Shown here piece after piece: positions 7,182-15,800 of a stretch of 39,575 nt of DNA. Made by a program: the position numbers and the translations under genes. Every line of letters begins with the position of its first letter. Within the stretch, counting starts at the first letter, position 1. The stretch comes from Sphingopyxis sp. UBA6723 (GTDB lineage Bacteria > Pseudomonadota > Alphaproteobacteria > Sphingomonadales > Sphingomonadaceae). The DNA lies in the NCBI RefSeq assembly GCF_002454115.1, contig NZ_DKIH01000003.1, positions 153,461-193,035 of the forward strand, given 5' to 3'. The notes under the pieces were generated by a model. The model had not been told where the DNA came from. It did not search any database and saw only the letters and a program-made list of their open reading frames with translations.

Positions 7182-7595
7182 ATGGACAAAAGCGAAATTC
7201 CGACCGACAGCGCCACGGAAACCGGTGATGCCATTCCCTCGCGGCGCCGGATGCTGGCGCTGGGCGCCGTTGGGGTGTCGGCCGCGCTGACGATCCGTCC
7301 CGCCTTTGCGCAGACCGCGGTGTCGGTGATGAATTGCCAGATTCCCGTCCCGGGCCCGGGCGGTACCGGACAGTTTATCGATACGCAGGGCAGACTGGTT
7401 CCGCCGGGGACCAAGGGAGCGTTTCCGGGCGCCTTGCGGCCTTTTACGGGCGAAGAAGTGAAGCGGGCGTTCCGCGGTCAAACGCTGCCCGGCACGACCT
7501 ATAATCAGTCGCAGGCGTATCTGCAGTACATCCGGCGCTTGCAGGCGGGGCAGAGCGGCTTTACCTGTTTCGCCTCGATCACGACGTCGCGCTGA
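7182..7595 (+). CDS. Hypothetical Tat-exported small protein
   Basis: A 137-residue protein beginning MDKSEIPTDSATETG, then SRRRMLALGAVGVSAALTI and a likely AFA cleavage site near residue 45: a twin-arginine signal with a hydrophobic core. The mature part is about 90 residues, Pro/Gly rich, with two cysteines (VMNCQIPVPG and GFTCFASI) that could pair in the periplasm. No domain recognised. The start at 7182 places the Arg pair about 24 residues in, normal for Tat; the longer open frame overlaps the divergent kinase and was dropped. The window's own tatABC system could export it. Confidence 0.7.
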   Translation: MDKSEIPTDSATETGDAIPSRRRMLALGAVGVSAALTIRPAFAQTAVSVMNCQIPVPGPGGTGQFIDTQGRLVPPGTKGAFPGALRPFTGEEVKRAFRGQTLPGTTYNQSQAYLQYIRRLQAGQSGFTCFASITTSR

Positions 7596-7652
7596 TTTTC
7601 GCTCCTTAATGGCGATGTCGGTTCAGCCGCGTCGCCAGCCAAAGGAGATTTC

Positions 7653-8654
7653 GTGAAACTAGCTTCGCTCAAACAGGGCCGCGACGGTCGTCTCGTCGTC
7701 GTGTCTGACGATCTCGCCTGGTACGCTGACGCCGGTCACATCGTTCCGACTTTGCAGGCGGCGCTCGACAATTGGGCATATGCCGCGCCGCGTCTTGCTG
7801 CGCTGGCCGAAGACCTGAATCACGATGCAATCCCCAAGGAGCGGTTCCACGAGCGCGAGGCGGCATCGCCCCTACCGCGCGCCTATCAATGGGCCGACGG
7901 CAGTGCCTATGTGAACCATGTCGCGCTGGTCCGGCAGGCGCGGGGCGCCGAAATGCCCGACAGTTTCTGGCACGATCCGCTGATGTATCAGGGCGGCAGC
8001 GATGCGTTTCTGGCGCCGCGCGATCCCATCCCGCTCGGCGATCCAGCCTGGGGCTGCGACATGGAGGCGGAAGTGGTCGTCGTGACGGGCGACGTTCCCG
8101 CGGGCATCGATGCGGTGGCGGCGCGCGACAAGATTCTGCTGGTCGGTTTGACCAACGACGTGTCGCTGCGCGGCCTGATCCCCGGTGAGCTCGCGAAAGG
8201 ATTCGGCTTTTTCCAGTCGAAACCGTCAAGCGCGATGTCCCCGGTGTTTGTCACCCCCGAAGCGCTGGGCGAACGATGGCAGGATGGTAAGCTGCACGGA
8301 ACATTGTGCGTTGACCTCAACGGTCAACCCCTGGGACGCGCGGATGCGGGGGTCGATATGACGTTCGATTTTGGGGCACTGATTGCCCATGCGGCCAAGA
8401 CGCGCGATCTGGGTGCGGGGACGATTATTGGCTCGGGGACGGTATCTAACCGCGATGCCGATGGGGGCCCTGGCAAGCCGATCGCCGACGGCGGGCTTGG
8501 CTATTGCTGTCTGGCGGAAGTGCGGACGGTCGAGACAATCCTGCAGGGCGAGCCCAAGACACCCTTCATGCAAAGGGGCGATACCGTTCGCATCTGGATG
8601 GACGACGAGCGCCACCACAGCATCTTTGGCGCAATCGAACAGCAGGTGTTGTAA
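7653..8654 (+). CDS. Fumarylacetoacetate hydrolase family protein
   Basis: A 333-residue protein starting at GTG 7653 with AAAGGAG at 7641-7647. The N-terminal part (MKLASLKQGRDGRLVVVSDD) is a small beta domain; the FAH fold follows, with MEAEVVVVTGDVP supplying acidic metal ligands, LTNDVSLRGL, KPSSAMSPVFVTPEALG and GTIIGSGTVSNRDADGG. FAH enzymes use a divalent metal to hydrolyse or decarboxylate beta-diketo acids in aromatic and amino acid breakdown. The particular substrate cannot be read from sequence, and no tyrosine or homogentisate genes are adjacent. A strong hairpin terminator lies directly downstream. Confidence 0.85.
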   Translation: MKLASLKQGRDGRLVVVSDDLAWYADAGHIVPTLQAALDNWAYAAPRLAALAEDLNHDAIPKERFHEREAASPLPRAYQWADGSAYVNHVALVRQARGAEMPDSFWHDPLMYQGGSDAFLAPRDPIPLGDPAWGCDMEAEVVVVTGDVPAGIDAVAARDKILLVGLTNDVSLRGLIPGELAKGFGFFQSKPSSAMSPVFVTPEALGERWQDGKLHGTLCVDLNGQPLGRADAGVDMTFDFGALIAHAAKTRDLGAGTIIGSGTVSNRDADGGPGKPIADGGLGYCCLAEVRTVETILQGEPKTPFMQRGDTVRIWMDDERHHSIFGAIEQQVL

Positions 8655-8660
8655 AACAAA

Positions 8661-8685
8661 AAGGGGCGGGTGACGCCCGCCCCTT
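8661..8685. terminator. Bidirectional rho-independent terminator
   Basis: AAGGGGCGGG (8661-8670) pairs with CCCGCCCCTT (8676-8685) across a five-base loop, with A residues before and a T-rich stretch after. It separates the convergent FAH-family gene and tadC and can serve both. Confidence 0.88.
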
Positions 8686-8710
8686 ATTTGTTATTTCGAT
8701 CGGTGCTGGA

Positions 8711-9745
8711 TCAGCCGAAGCTGCCGCCTGACATCGCGTCGCTGAGCGAACAGGCCGCCGGCCCAAGAATGACGATGAACAGCACCGGCAGAATGAACAG
8801 GATCAGCGGGACGGTCATGATCGCGGGCAGACGCGCGGCTTTTTCCTCGGCACGCATCATGCGTTCGTTGCGGAATTCGGCCGACAGCACGCGCAGCGCG
8901 CTGGCCAGCGGCGTCCCATATTTTTCGGTCTGGATCATGGTCGTGACGACGCCTTTCACCGACTCCAGATTGACGCGATAGGCCAGGTTTTCGAAAGCCT
9001 GACGCCGTTCGGTCAAAAAGCCGAGCTCGATCGACGTGAGTGCGAATTCTTCTCCCAGTTCGGGATAGGCGCGGCCCAGCTCCTTCGACACGCGCGAGAA
9101 CGCAGCATCGACGGTCAAGCCAGCCTCGGCGCAGATGACCAGCAGATCGAGCGCATCAGGCAGCCCCTTGCGGATAGCGTCGGTGCGCTTGGTGCGCTTG
9201 TTCTGCACGAACAGATCGGGCGCCTTGTAGCCGAGCACCAGGGCAGCCATCGTCGCACCCGACCGCTTGAAGGGCGTCAGGTCGGGCCACATTTCGATGC
9301 CATAGATCAGGAAGGCGGCAAGGCCCCCGAACACGATGGGCAGGACCAAGCGGCCAAAGATCACCGCGACGGCCAGATCCTTTGAACGGATACCGGCCTG
9401 CGCCAGCATTTGCTGGACTTCTTTGATCTGTCCTTCCTGCAACACCTGAAGTTTGCCGAGGAAGGTGCGCATCTTGTCGGCGTGCTGGTTCTTTCGCACC
9501 AGCTTTGCGCGGCGTTTCGCCGTCGATGCGGTGATGCCGGCCTTGAGCTGCTCGCGGCGTTCATTAAGCGCCTTGACCCGCTTGGTCATCGGATTGCGCA
9601 CGGTCAGCGCACCATAAATGGCGAACAAGACGGCGAATACGCCGACGGCCGCGAGCATCGTGCCAGCCCAAATGACGTCGATGCCCATGAGCGTAGGGCC
9701 GGTCTGTGCGCCGGTGAATGTGGCGAGAAGGAGGCTGCTGTTCAC
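8711..9745 (-). CDS. tadC: Tad pilus inner-membrane platform protein TadC (type II secretion F family)
   Basis: A 344-residue membrane protein starting with GTG at 9745. One N-terminal helix (GTMLAAVGVFAVLFAIYGAL), a basic region, then helices around 130-160 (VIFGRLVLPIVFGGLAAFLIYG) and the GspF/T2SF domain (LPDALDLLVICAEAGLTVDAAFSRVSKELG; ERRQAFENLAYRVN), ending in a hydrophobic helix (MTVPLILFILPVLFIVILG). With TadB it forms the membrane core on which the pilus ATPase works. It follows tadB by 13 bases and is the last gene of the operon, closed by the 8661-8685 terminator. TadD, commonly next, is absent. Confidence 0.9.
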   Translation of the reverse strand: MNSSLLLATFTGAQTGPTLMGIDVIWAGTMLAAVGVFAVLFAIYGALTVRNPMTKRVKALNERREQLKAGITASTAKRRAKLVRKNQHADKMRTFLGKLQVLQEGQIKEVQQMLAQAGIRSKDLAVAVIFGRLVLPIVFGGLAAFLIYGIEMWPDLTPFKRSGATMAALVLGYKAPDLFVQNKRTKRTDAIRKGLPDALDLLVICAEAGLTVDAAFSRVSKELGRAYPELGEEFALTSIELGFLTERRQAFENLAYRVNLESVKGVVTTMIQTEKYGTPLASALRVLSAEFRNERMMRAEEKAARLPAIMTVPLILFILPVLFIVILGPAACSLSDAMSGGSFG

Positions 9746-9758
9746 GATATTCGCCCCT

Positions 9759-10727
9759 TCAAATTTCGAAGCTGATCATTTTGGCCATGATCCCGACCCC
9801 CATGCCCATCCAGACCAGGCCGCCAAGCCCCGTGATGATCAGGCGTTGCTCGTAGAAAAAGCCAGCGAGATAATCGGGATTCATCGACCAGACGACGCCA
9901 AACACAAAGAATGGCAGCGCGCCGACGATATAGGCCGACGCTTTCGCTTCGGACGACATCGCGCGGATCTTCAGCTTCATTTGAGCCCGCTTGCGCAGGA
10001 CGTCGGACAGGTTCGACAGCGTTTCTGCCAGATTGCCGCCGGTCTCGCGCTGGATTTGAATGGTGATGCAGAAAAACTGAAACTCTGGAGTCCCCAGCAT
10101 GATCGCAGTTTCCTGCAAGGCAGCTTCCATGGTGTTGCCGATGCGTATGCGTTCAATGACGCCCTTAAACTCCTCGCCGACCGGCCCTGGCAGCTCCTGG
10201 CTGACGATCTGAAAGGTTTCGGTGACCGGCAGGCCGGATCGCAGGCCGCGGACAAGCAGGTCGATCGCGTCGGGAAAACGGGTGGTGAATTGTGCGACGC
10301 GTTTTTTGATCGCGCGGCCGACAATGAAATAGGGCAGCCCGAGGCTGAGCAACAAGCCGATCATGCCGGCCATCATGATCGGCGCACGAACCGCCAGCAT
10401 CCCGCCCGTGACCACCACGAACAACGCCATCGACGCGAACATATATTGCGTCAGCGTCCATCCCTTGCCGGTGCGACGCAGACGTTTTTCCATTTCCTCG
10501 CGGCGCGGCATCAGGCTGGTCAACGACGTACCGCCCTGGCCGACCGACTGGATGGTCTTGCGCATCTGCGCGGCCACCACCGCCTCGGTCGAGGCGGCAT
10601 GGCGATCCTTGACCATCGCCAGACGCCGCGTCTTGGCCTTGCCGACCGACGGGCCGCCCAGCAAGATGACAAGCAGCGCAAAGGCCAGAAAGGCCGCCGC
10701 AATGATAAGGATAACTGGCAGGTTCAT
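9759..10727 (-). CDS. tadB: Tad pilus inner-membrane platform protein TadB
   Basis: A 322-residue T2SF/GspF-type protein: N-terminal helix (LPVILIIAAAFLAFALLVILLGG), a pair of helices near 90-130 (YMFASMALFVVVTGGMLAV; MIGLLLSLGLPYFIVG), the cytoplasmic domain with FPDAIDLLVRGLRSGLPVTETFQIV and RETGGNLAETLSNLSDVLR, and a C-terminal helix pair. Partner of TadC in the pilus inner-membrane complex. Upstream in the operon comes cpaE after only 57 bases; the CpaF/TadA ATPase gene that normally precedes tadB is absent. Family call is secure. Confidence 0.92.
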   Translation of the reverse strand: MNLPVILIIAAAFLAFALLVILLGGPSVGKAKTRRLAMVKDRHAASTEAVVAAQMRKTIQSVGQGGTSLTSLMPRREEMEKRLRRTGKGWTLTQYMFASMALFVVVTGGMLAVRAPIMMAGMIGLLLSLGLPYFIVGRAIKKRVAQFTTRFPDAIDLLVRGLRSGLPVTETFQIVSQELPGPVGEEFKGVIERIRIGNTMEAALQETAIMLGTPEFQFFCITIQIQRETGGNLAETLSNLSDVLRKRAQMKLKIRAMSSEAKASAYIVGALPFFVFGVVWSMNPDYLAGFFYEQRLIITGLGGLVWMGMGVGIMAKMISFEI

Positions 10728-10784
10728 ATCGGCAGATGTCCGCTTCTATCGCTCAGTGGTGGTGACGGCCCGTCAAGCGGGTCG

Positions 10785-12059
10785 TTATGCCGCCTGTTTC
10801 GCGCGCTTTTTCGTCATCAGGCCAAGTTTGCCGAGCAGCGAACCGCCCGATTTGCCCTTGGCGGCTGCGGCCTGAGCTTCTTCGGCCTCGATATCGGCGC
10901 CGTCCAGGATCAGACGCATCAGATTATTCCAGACCTGCGCCGTTTTTGTTCCCTTGCAGACCTCGGCATAGGATTTTCCGAGTTTTGCCGACTGGCAGAC
11001 CAGTTTCGGGTCGAACGGAATGACAATATCGACCTGACGTTCGATCGACGATTCAAATTCTTTGCGCGAAAGTTCACCGACGGCATTCTGGAATTTGTTG
11101 GCGACCAGCACCACGCGCGCACCTGGAACATTCTGTTTGAACCAGGACAACAGGCGAATCGTGTCACGCGCGGCGGCGAGCGTCACGTCGCTGACCAGCA
11201 AAATGGTGCCGGCTTCCGCGACAAGATGCGGGAAGGGGATCAGCACCTGGCGCGGGATATCGACGATCGTCATTTCAAACGCGCCGCGCAGTTCTTCCTC
11301 CAGTTGGAAAAAGGCTGAACCATCGGTCATCACTGGCTGGTGGATCGGCGCTTCGGCCGACAGCAGGCTGAGCTTGTCCGACGCCCGCACCATGGCCCGT
11401 TCGATGAACAGCCCGTCGATGCGGCTCGGATTATCGATCGCGTCGATCAGACCGCGACCGGGTTCCAGATCGAGCGTCAGCGCGCCGGTGCCGAAATGCA
11501 CGTCGAGGTCGAGTAGCGCCGTCTGGCGGCCGGCCTGTTCGCTCATCGCCCAAGCAAGCGACGTCGAGACGAGCGAGGCACCGACACCGCCGCGGACACC
11601 GACCACCGCCATCATGTGATGGGGTTTGTCGTCGAGCGCGTCGGCATGTTTCGGCGCCGTCAGCATCGCCTGCGCCATGGTCAGCGATTCGCGGACCTGT
11701 TCCAGCGATAGCGGCTTGAGCAGATAGTCCTGAATGCCGCTCGACAGCAGATCGCGGTACAGGCGCACGTCATTGACCTGGCCCGCCGCAATAACGACCG
11801 TGCCAGGCTCGCAGACTTCGGCAAGTGCGTTGATGTCGTTGATCGGATCGCCCGATTCGGACATGTCGACGAACAGGATGTTCGGGCTGGCGGAAACCGA
11901 CAGCGACTGAACGGCGTTGCGCAGGCCGCCCTTGTTACATTTTTCGATGGGCCAACCCATGTCGTTGGCCGCGGCGCGGATCAACTCCAGCGTATCGTCG
12001 TCGCACACATAGGCACTGAACGGATCACGCAGTCCCGCTGATTTGAAAGGAGCGTTCAC
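10785..12059 (-). CDS. cpaE: Tad pilus assembly ATPase-like protein CpaE/TadZ
   Basis: A 424-residue protein with a receiver-like N-terminal domain (ILFVDMSESGDPI, DYLLKPLSLEQVRE, about 10-135) followed by a MinD/ParA-like domain beginning HHMMAVVGVRGGVGASLVSTSLAWA. The Walker A is atypical (RGGVGAS at 156-162, lacking the usual GKT/TT ending), as seen in TadZ/CpaE proteins that locate the pilus at the pole rather than act as motor. The C-terminal tail is Lys/Ala rich. Start is GTG at 12059, overlapping the cpaD stop by four bases (GTGA). Next gene downstream is tadB; cpaF is missing. Confidence 0.9.
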   Translation of the reverse strand: MNAPFKSAGLRDPFSAYVCDDDTLELIRAAANDMGWPIEKCNKGGLRNAVQSLSVSASPNILFVDMSESGDPINDINALAEVCEPGTVVIAAGQVNDVRLYRDLLSSGIQDYLLKPLSLEQVRESLTMAQAMLTAPKHADALDDKPHHMMAVVGVRGGVGASLVSTSLAWAMSEQAGRQTALLDLDVHFGTGALTLDLEPGRGLIDAIDNPSRIDGLFIERAMVRASDKLSLLSAEAPIHQPVMTDGSAFFQLEEELRGAFEMTIVDIPRQVLIPFPHLVAEAGTILLVSDVTLAAARDTIRLLSWFKQNVPGARVVLVANKFQNAVGELSRKEFESSIERQVDIVIPFDPKLVCQSAKLGKSYAEVCKGTKTAQVWNNLMRLILDGADIEAEEAQAAAAKGKSGGSLLGKLGLMTKKRAKQAA

Positions 12060-12700
12060 TGACCACCTCCGTTGCTGGTTGATTGACCGCGCAGTTCGCC
12101 GGCGCCTGTCTGGGGCTTTTCGCGGAACGTCTTGATCGCTCGGGTCGCCATCGAGGGATCGTTGCGATCGCTGCGTGCGCCCTTGATCAGGTCGTTGGGG
12201 TCAGCGACCATCGCGGCAAGATTGCTGTTGGTGGCGCAACCGTAATTCGACGAGGTCGCATTGGCCGTGTTGATCGACGACTTGCTTTCCCAATTCGGGC
12301 AGCCCGGAACAAAGGCCGATGCGCGCGTCACGATGATCCGCAGATGGTCCTGCGGCACCGCGCCAGTGGTTACGGGGACATCGTTGCTGACCAGCAGGCC
12401 GCGGCGTGCGATCATCGATCGCACCGTCGCCTGCGCCGCCGTGGCGCCATAAACTGACGGATCCTCGATCGAAATCTGGTCGCCATAGCGGACCCCCATC
12501 GCGTCGAGCCAGCCTTGCAGGCGGCCCTGCTCGCTGGGCGGTAGTTCTCCGCCTGCGGCGGCGACGTCGAATTGATGGATGGCATTGCGTACGACCGGCT
12601 GATGCACCGAATCGAGGCTGCGGTTGCTGTAGGCGGCGCCAGAACATCCCGCGAGCGCTGTGCTCAGGGCCAGGACCGTCCAAGTTGCGATTTTCTTCAT
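12056..12700 (-). CDS. cpaD: Tad pilus lipoprotein CpaD
   Basis: A 214-residue protein with a lipoprotein signal MKKIATWTVLALSTALAGC (lipobox LAGC, cysteine near residue 19). The body holds the CpaD pattern HQFDVAAAGGELPPSEQGRLQGWLDAM and a cysteine-containing segment FVPGCPNWES...NYGCATNSNLAAMVADPNDLI. CpaD is an outer-membrane-associated partner of the secretin. The ATG at 12700 is chosen for the lipobox and for CAGGAG about eight bases upstream; the longer frame overlaps cpaC and lacks support. It ends by overlapping the GTG of cpaE. Confidence 0.9.
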   Translation of the reverse strand: MKKIATWTVLALSTALAGCSGAAYSNRSLDSVHQPVVRNAIHQFDVAAAGGELPPSEQGRLQGWLDAMGVRYGDQISIEDPSVYGATAAQATVRSMIARRGLLVSNDVPVTTGAVPQDHLRIIVTRASAFVPGCPNWESKSSINTANATSSNYGCATNSNLAAMVADPNDLIKGARSDRNDPSMATRAIKTFREKPQTGAGELRGQSTSNGGGQ

Positions 12701-12725
12701 CACTTTGCTCCTGAAATCCTGGATG

Positions 12726-14207
12726 TCACTTGATGCTGAAGCCGGGGGCGGCGTCGACGTTGCTGCCCCGCGGGCGATCGGCGTCGCCAACATTGGTATC
12801 GAGCCGCGGCTTTGGCCGGTCGCCGCCAGTCACCCCGTCGCCGGTCTGGTTGAGCAGGATGCGCTGCAGATCATTGGCATCCTGATAAGCGTCGGTCGGC
12901 AGCTTGATGTCGTTGGCCGACACCGGCTGAACCAGATAGGGGGTCACGACGATCACCAGTTCGGTTTCGCCGCGGCGGAAGCTGTCCGATTTGAACAACA
13001 TGCCAAGCAATGGCACGTCGCCCAGGCCAGGCATCTTGTCGATTGCCCCGATCGAACGGTTGTTCATTAGGCCGGCGATCATGAAGCTTTCGCCAGATCC
13101 CAGTTCAACCGTCGTTTCGGCGCGGCGCACGGTGAGCGCAGGCACCTGAAAGCCGTCGAGTTCGATCGCACCTTCGGTCGAAAGCTCCGATACTTCGGGG
13201 CGAACGCGCAGGCTGATCCGACCGTTGGAAAGGACCGTCGGGGTATAGGCCAGGCTGACGCCATATTTGCGATATTCGATCGTCGTCCCGGCAAGATTGC
13301 CGGGGATCGGAACCGGGAACTCGCCGCCCGCCAGGAAGTCGGCGGTTTCGCCCGAAATCGCTGTCAGATTGGGCTGTGCTAGGGTGGCAACCAGACCTGA
13401 CCGTTCGCCAATATCAAGCGATGCGATCAGATCGAGTCCGAACAGGCGACCTGCGCCCGCCAAACTGCGCGTGCCAGATGGCGTCGTGATGTTATAGATC
13501 GTGTTGCCATTTGCGTCCGTTGAGATCGACCCGGCGGTGCGACCCCCGAAAACGCCGCCCAGGAACCCGTTGCCAAGCGCGCTTTCGGTATCGCGGGTCA
13601 GGATGTTGCCGTTCATTTCCTTGACCAGCGACCGGTTCACTTCGGCGATGCGGACCTGCAGATTGACCTGCAACGGCGTAGCGGTGCGCAGCCGCGAGAG
13701 GACTTTGGTTCCTTCGCCGACAAATGCCTGGACCAGCATTTCGGCCTCGGCAGCATCGTCGGGAGACTGAACCGTCCCTGTCAGCAGGACAAAGCCGTTC
13801 ATGGTGTTCGCGGAAATGCTGGCATCCGGCATCGCCAACGACAGCATCTGGTCGATCGTTTCGATATTGTTGCCAACGCGGGCAACGGTCGAAAACACGA
13901 CCCGGCCGCTGGCGTCGGTGGCATAGATGCTCGTTTCACCCGGCTTTTTGCCGAAGATATAAAGCTGGCGACCCGAGCGCACCTGGACGTCGGCGACTTC
14001 GTCGTTGGCGACGAAGATGTCGGTCATCGCTGCGGGCAGGCTGATCAGGCGGCCGCGACCGACAGACAGATCGATGCTGCTACTGGCGTTTTGGGTCGCC
14101 TGCGCCGCCACCGGCGCCGAGGGAGCCGAGACTAGGGTCGCTGCCACCAAGCCGATGGCCAGAGTGCGGGCCAGGGCCACTGCCTTGAAATTGGCTTTGC
14201 TGTTCAT
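12726..14207 (-). CDS. cpaC: Tad pilus outer-membrane secretin CpaC (RcpA)
   Basis: A 493-residue exported protein: signal peptide (ALARTLAIGLVAATLVSAPSAPVAAQA), an N-terminal pilus-formation domain (GRGRLISLPAAMTDIFVAND; GRQLYIFGKKPGETSIYA), a BON-like segment (VLLTGTVQSPDDAAEAEMLV), then the secretin pore domain with FLAGGEFPVPIPG, VELGSGESFMIAGLM and MPGLGDVPLLGMLFKSD before ELVIVVTPYLVQPV. It makes the outer-membrane ring through which the Flp pilus passes. The ATG at 14207 comes one base after the cpaB stop; a TTG 15 bases upstream is an alternative but is less likely. A Pro/Asp-rich tail (GVTGGDRPKPRLDTN) follows the pore. Confidence 0.94.
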   Translation of the reverse strand: MNSKANFKAVALARTLAIGLVAATLVSAPSAPVAAQATQNASSSIDLSVGRGRLISLPAAMTDIFVANDEVADVQVRSGRQLYIFGKKPGETSIYATDASGRVVFSTVARVGNNIETIDQMLSLAMPDASISANTMNGFVLLTGTVQSPDDAAEAEMLVQAFVGEGTKVLSRLRTATPLQVNLQVRIAEVNRSLVKEMNGNILTRDTESALGNGFLGGVFGGRTAGSISTDANGNTIYNITTPSGTRSLAGAGRLFGLDLIASLDIGERSGLVATLAQPNLTAISGETADFLAGGEFPVPIPGNLAGTTIEYRKYGVSLAYTPTVLSNGRISLRVRPEVSELSTEGAIELDGFQVPALTVRRAETTVELGSGESFMIAGLMNNRSIGAIDKMPGLGDVPLLGMLFKSDSFRRGETELVIVVTPYLVQPVSANDIKLPTDAYQDANDLQRILLNQTGDGVTGGDRPKPRLDTNVGDADRPRGSNVDAAPGFSIK

Positions 14208-14208
14208 C

Positions 14209-15246
14209 TTACTTACCCCCAACCGAAACTTCGGTCACCTTGTCACCGCGGGTGACGCGGACGACCGGGCCACTCGGTGCTGTCGGCCCATAATTGCCGC
14301 CTGCGGGTGCTGCCGGTGCACCACCCATTTGCTGTTGCGGACGCGATCCGCCGCCTACACGGCCGCTGACCGGGATCCAGAAGCGCGAGACGTCGCCGCC
14401 CGTCGTGGCCGTCTTTGACGTCACGGGGCGCGCTTGGGCTTGCGCCAGCATGCGGCGTTCGGCTTCGGTGCCGCCCTTGGCGGGGACGTTGATGTCACCC
14501 GATGCAATCGCGGCTTCGAGTTCGCCGGTGCTTTCGGCCAGCGGACGCAGTGCGAGCGACAATTTGCCCATGCTCTGCGCGACCGCGATGCGTTCGGCGA
14601 GGTCGGGTGTCGCTTCGAGCGTGACCGAGCCAAAGGTGCGAACCGGGGTTTTGCCGGTTTCGTCCTCGGCGTCGTAACGCTGGTCGGTGGCGAGCACGCG
14701 CACGTTGCGTACAATGGTTTCGGCGGTGAAAATCTGGTCATCGGGGTAGGAGCTGCCTTCCTTGACCTCGATTGTCTGGGCCAGCAGTACATCGACGCGG
14801 TCACCCGGGAAGACAAAGCCCGCGACGCCCTGTTCCTGGCTGACCTTAACCGTTACCGCACGCATACCGGGTCCAAGCGCCGCGGCAAGGAAGCCGCGAT
14901 CGTCGGGATGAACCAGCGCGCCTTGGGTGAGCGGCTGACCGGCCGTGATCGGGTAGCGCACGACGGTGCCGACCAACGTATTGACGTCGGTCTTTTCCTT
15001 CATGAAATACGCCTTTTCGACCAGCTCTTTGGGCCAAGGCTGAAAACGGAAGCTGTCGGGACCAATGATCGTCCCCACCGGCAGCTGCCGGGTTGCGACC
15101 AGGATCATCGGGCCGGTAATTTCGGGCGCCGCAGCGGCCCGCGCTTCCGGAGCCGATGCGCCCCGCATCATCTGGTTGACCCCGAACGCTGCACCGATCG
15201 CAATGACCAGCGCGCCAACGATCAGCATAATCTTTCGCGTATCCAT
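14209..15246 (-). CDS. cpaB: Tad pilus assembly protein CpaB (RcpC)
   Basis: A 345-residue protein with an N-terminal membrane anchor (IMLIVGALVIAIGAAFGVNQM), an SAF domain (ILVATRQLPVGTIIGPDSFRF, VVRYPITAGQPLTQGALV) and the RcpC-type domain (MRAVTVKVSQEQGVAGFVFPGDRVDVLLA; ATPDLAERIAVAQSMGKLSLALRPL). CpaB is periplasmic and is thought to help secretin assembly, possibly by peptidoglycan binding through the SAF domain. The C-terminal 70 residues are Gly/Pro-rich and low complexity. AGGAGG stands about 12 bases before the ATG. cpaA lies 54 bases upstream. Confidence 0.92.
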   Translation of the reverse strand: MDTRKIMLIVGALVIAIGAAFGVNQMMRGASAPEARAAAAPEITGPMILVATRQLPVGTIIGPDSFRFQPWPKELVEKAYFMKEKTDVNTLVGTVVRYPITAGQPLTQGALVHPDDRGFLAAALGPGMRAVTVKVSQEQGVAGFVFPGDRVDVLLAQTIEVKEGSSYPDDQIFTAETIVRNVRVLATDQRYDAEDETGKTPVRTFGSVTLEATPDLAERIAVAQSMGKLSLALRPLAESTGELEAAIASGDINVPAKGGTEAERRMLAQAQARPVTSKTATTGGDVSRFWIPVSGRVGGGSRPQQQMGGAPAAPAGGNYGPTAPSGPVVRVTRGDKVTEVSVGGK

Positions 15247-15300
15247 GACGATTTTTCGCCTCCTAACACCGGCCAGACGCGGCAGTGTTTGCCCTCAGCT

Positions 15301-15783
15301 TCATGCGATAGCCTGAAACTGGTTAAGATATTGTTGGTGAAGCGCCCACAGTCCCGCAGCGGCGATGGCGACACCGTAAGGCACCTCCACCGGCTTGTCG
15401 GAAGGGCGCATTTTCATTCGAACGAGCATGACCGCCGAGAGGATTCCGCCGCCCACGGCCATCACCGTCAGCATGGGCAGGAACAAGGGTAGCGGCACCC
15501 AGAGCATGACCGCACCGATCATCTTCACATCGCCGCCGCCCATCGCGCCGATCGCGAACAGACCGGCAAATACAAGGAAGACCGCAAAGGCCGCGCCGAA
15601 TTGGATCGGGATATCCGGCCACAGCGAAAGGCCGGTTGCGACCCAGAAGGGAATCGCCAGCAAGGCCATCGCGGCGTTGAGTTCGTTGGAAATGGTTCGC
15701 GATCGAAGGTCGCTGATCGCCGCGGCGATCATCAACAGGCCAAGAACGGCCATCAGGCCAAGCGATATCATGCCACTGTCCAT
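15301..15783 (-). CDS. cpaA: Type IV prepilin peptidase CpaA (A24 family, short form)
   Basis: A 160-residue integral membrane aspartic protease with about six hydrophobic segments. The two catalytic aspartates are visible as ISDLRSRTISNELN (Asp25) and GAMGGGDVKMIGA (Asp85, the GxGD motif). It lacks the N-terminal methyltransferase domain of full PilD, as usual for CpaA/TadV. It would cleave the leader of Flp pilin and TadE/F pseudopilins, none of which is encoded nearby. AGGAG lies about eight bases upstream of the ATG. First gene of the Tad operon, divergent from an FAD oxidoreductase. Confidence 0.92.
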   Translation of the reverse strand: MDSGMISLGLMAVLGLLMIAAAISDLRSRTISNELNAAMALLAIPFWVATGLSLWPDIPIQFGAAFAVFLVFAGLFAIGAMGGGDVKMIGAVMLWVPLPLFLPMLTVMAVGGGILSAVMLVRMKMRPSDKPVEVPYGVAIAAAGLWALHQQYLNQFQAIA

Positions 15784-15800
15784 CGGGCTCTCCTACGCAA

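Noticed and set aside
10728..10784. Remnant of cpaF between cpaE and tadB
   Set aside because: Fifty-seven bases read in six frames show no Walker or other TadA motif, so no remnant can be claimed.
9618..11318. 566-residue open frame on the plus strand
   Set aside because: It lies antisense to tadB and cpaE, has His/Asp/Arg-rich composition typical of GC-rich shadow frames, and shows no domain.
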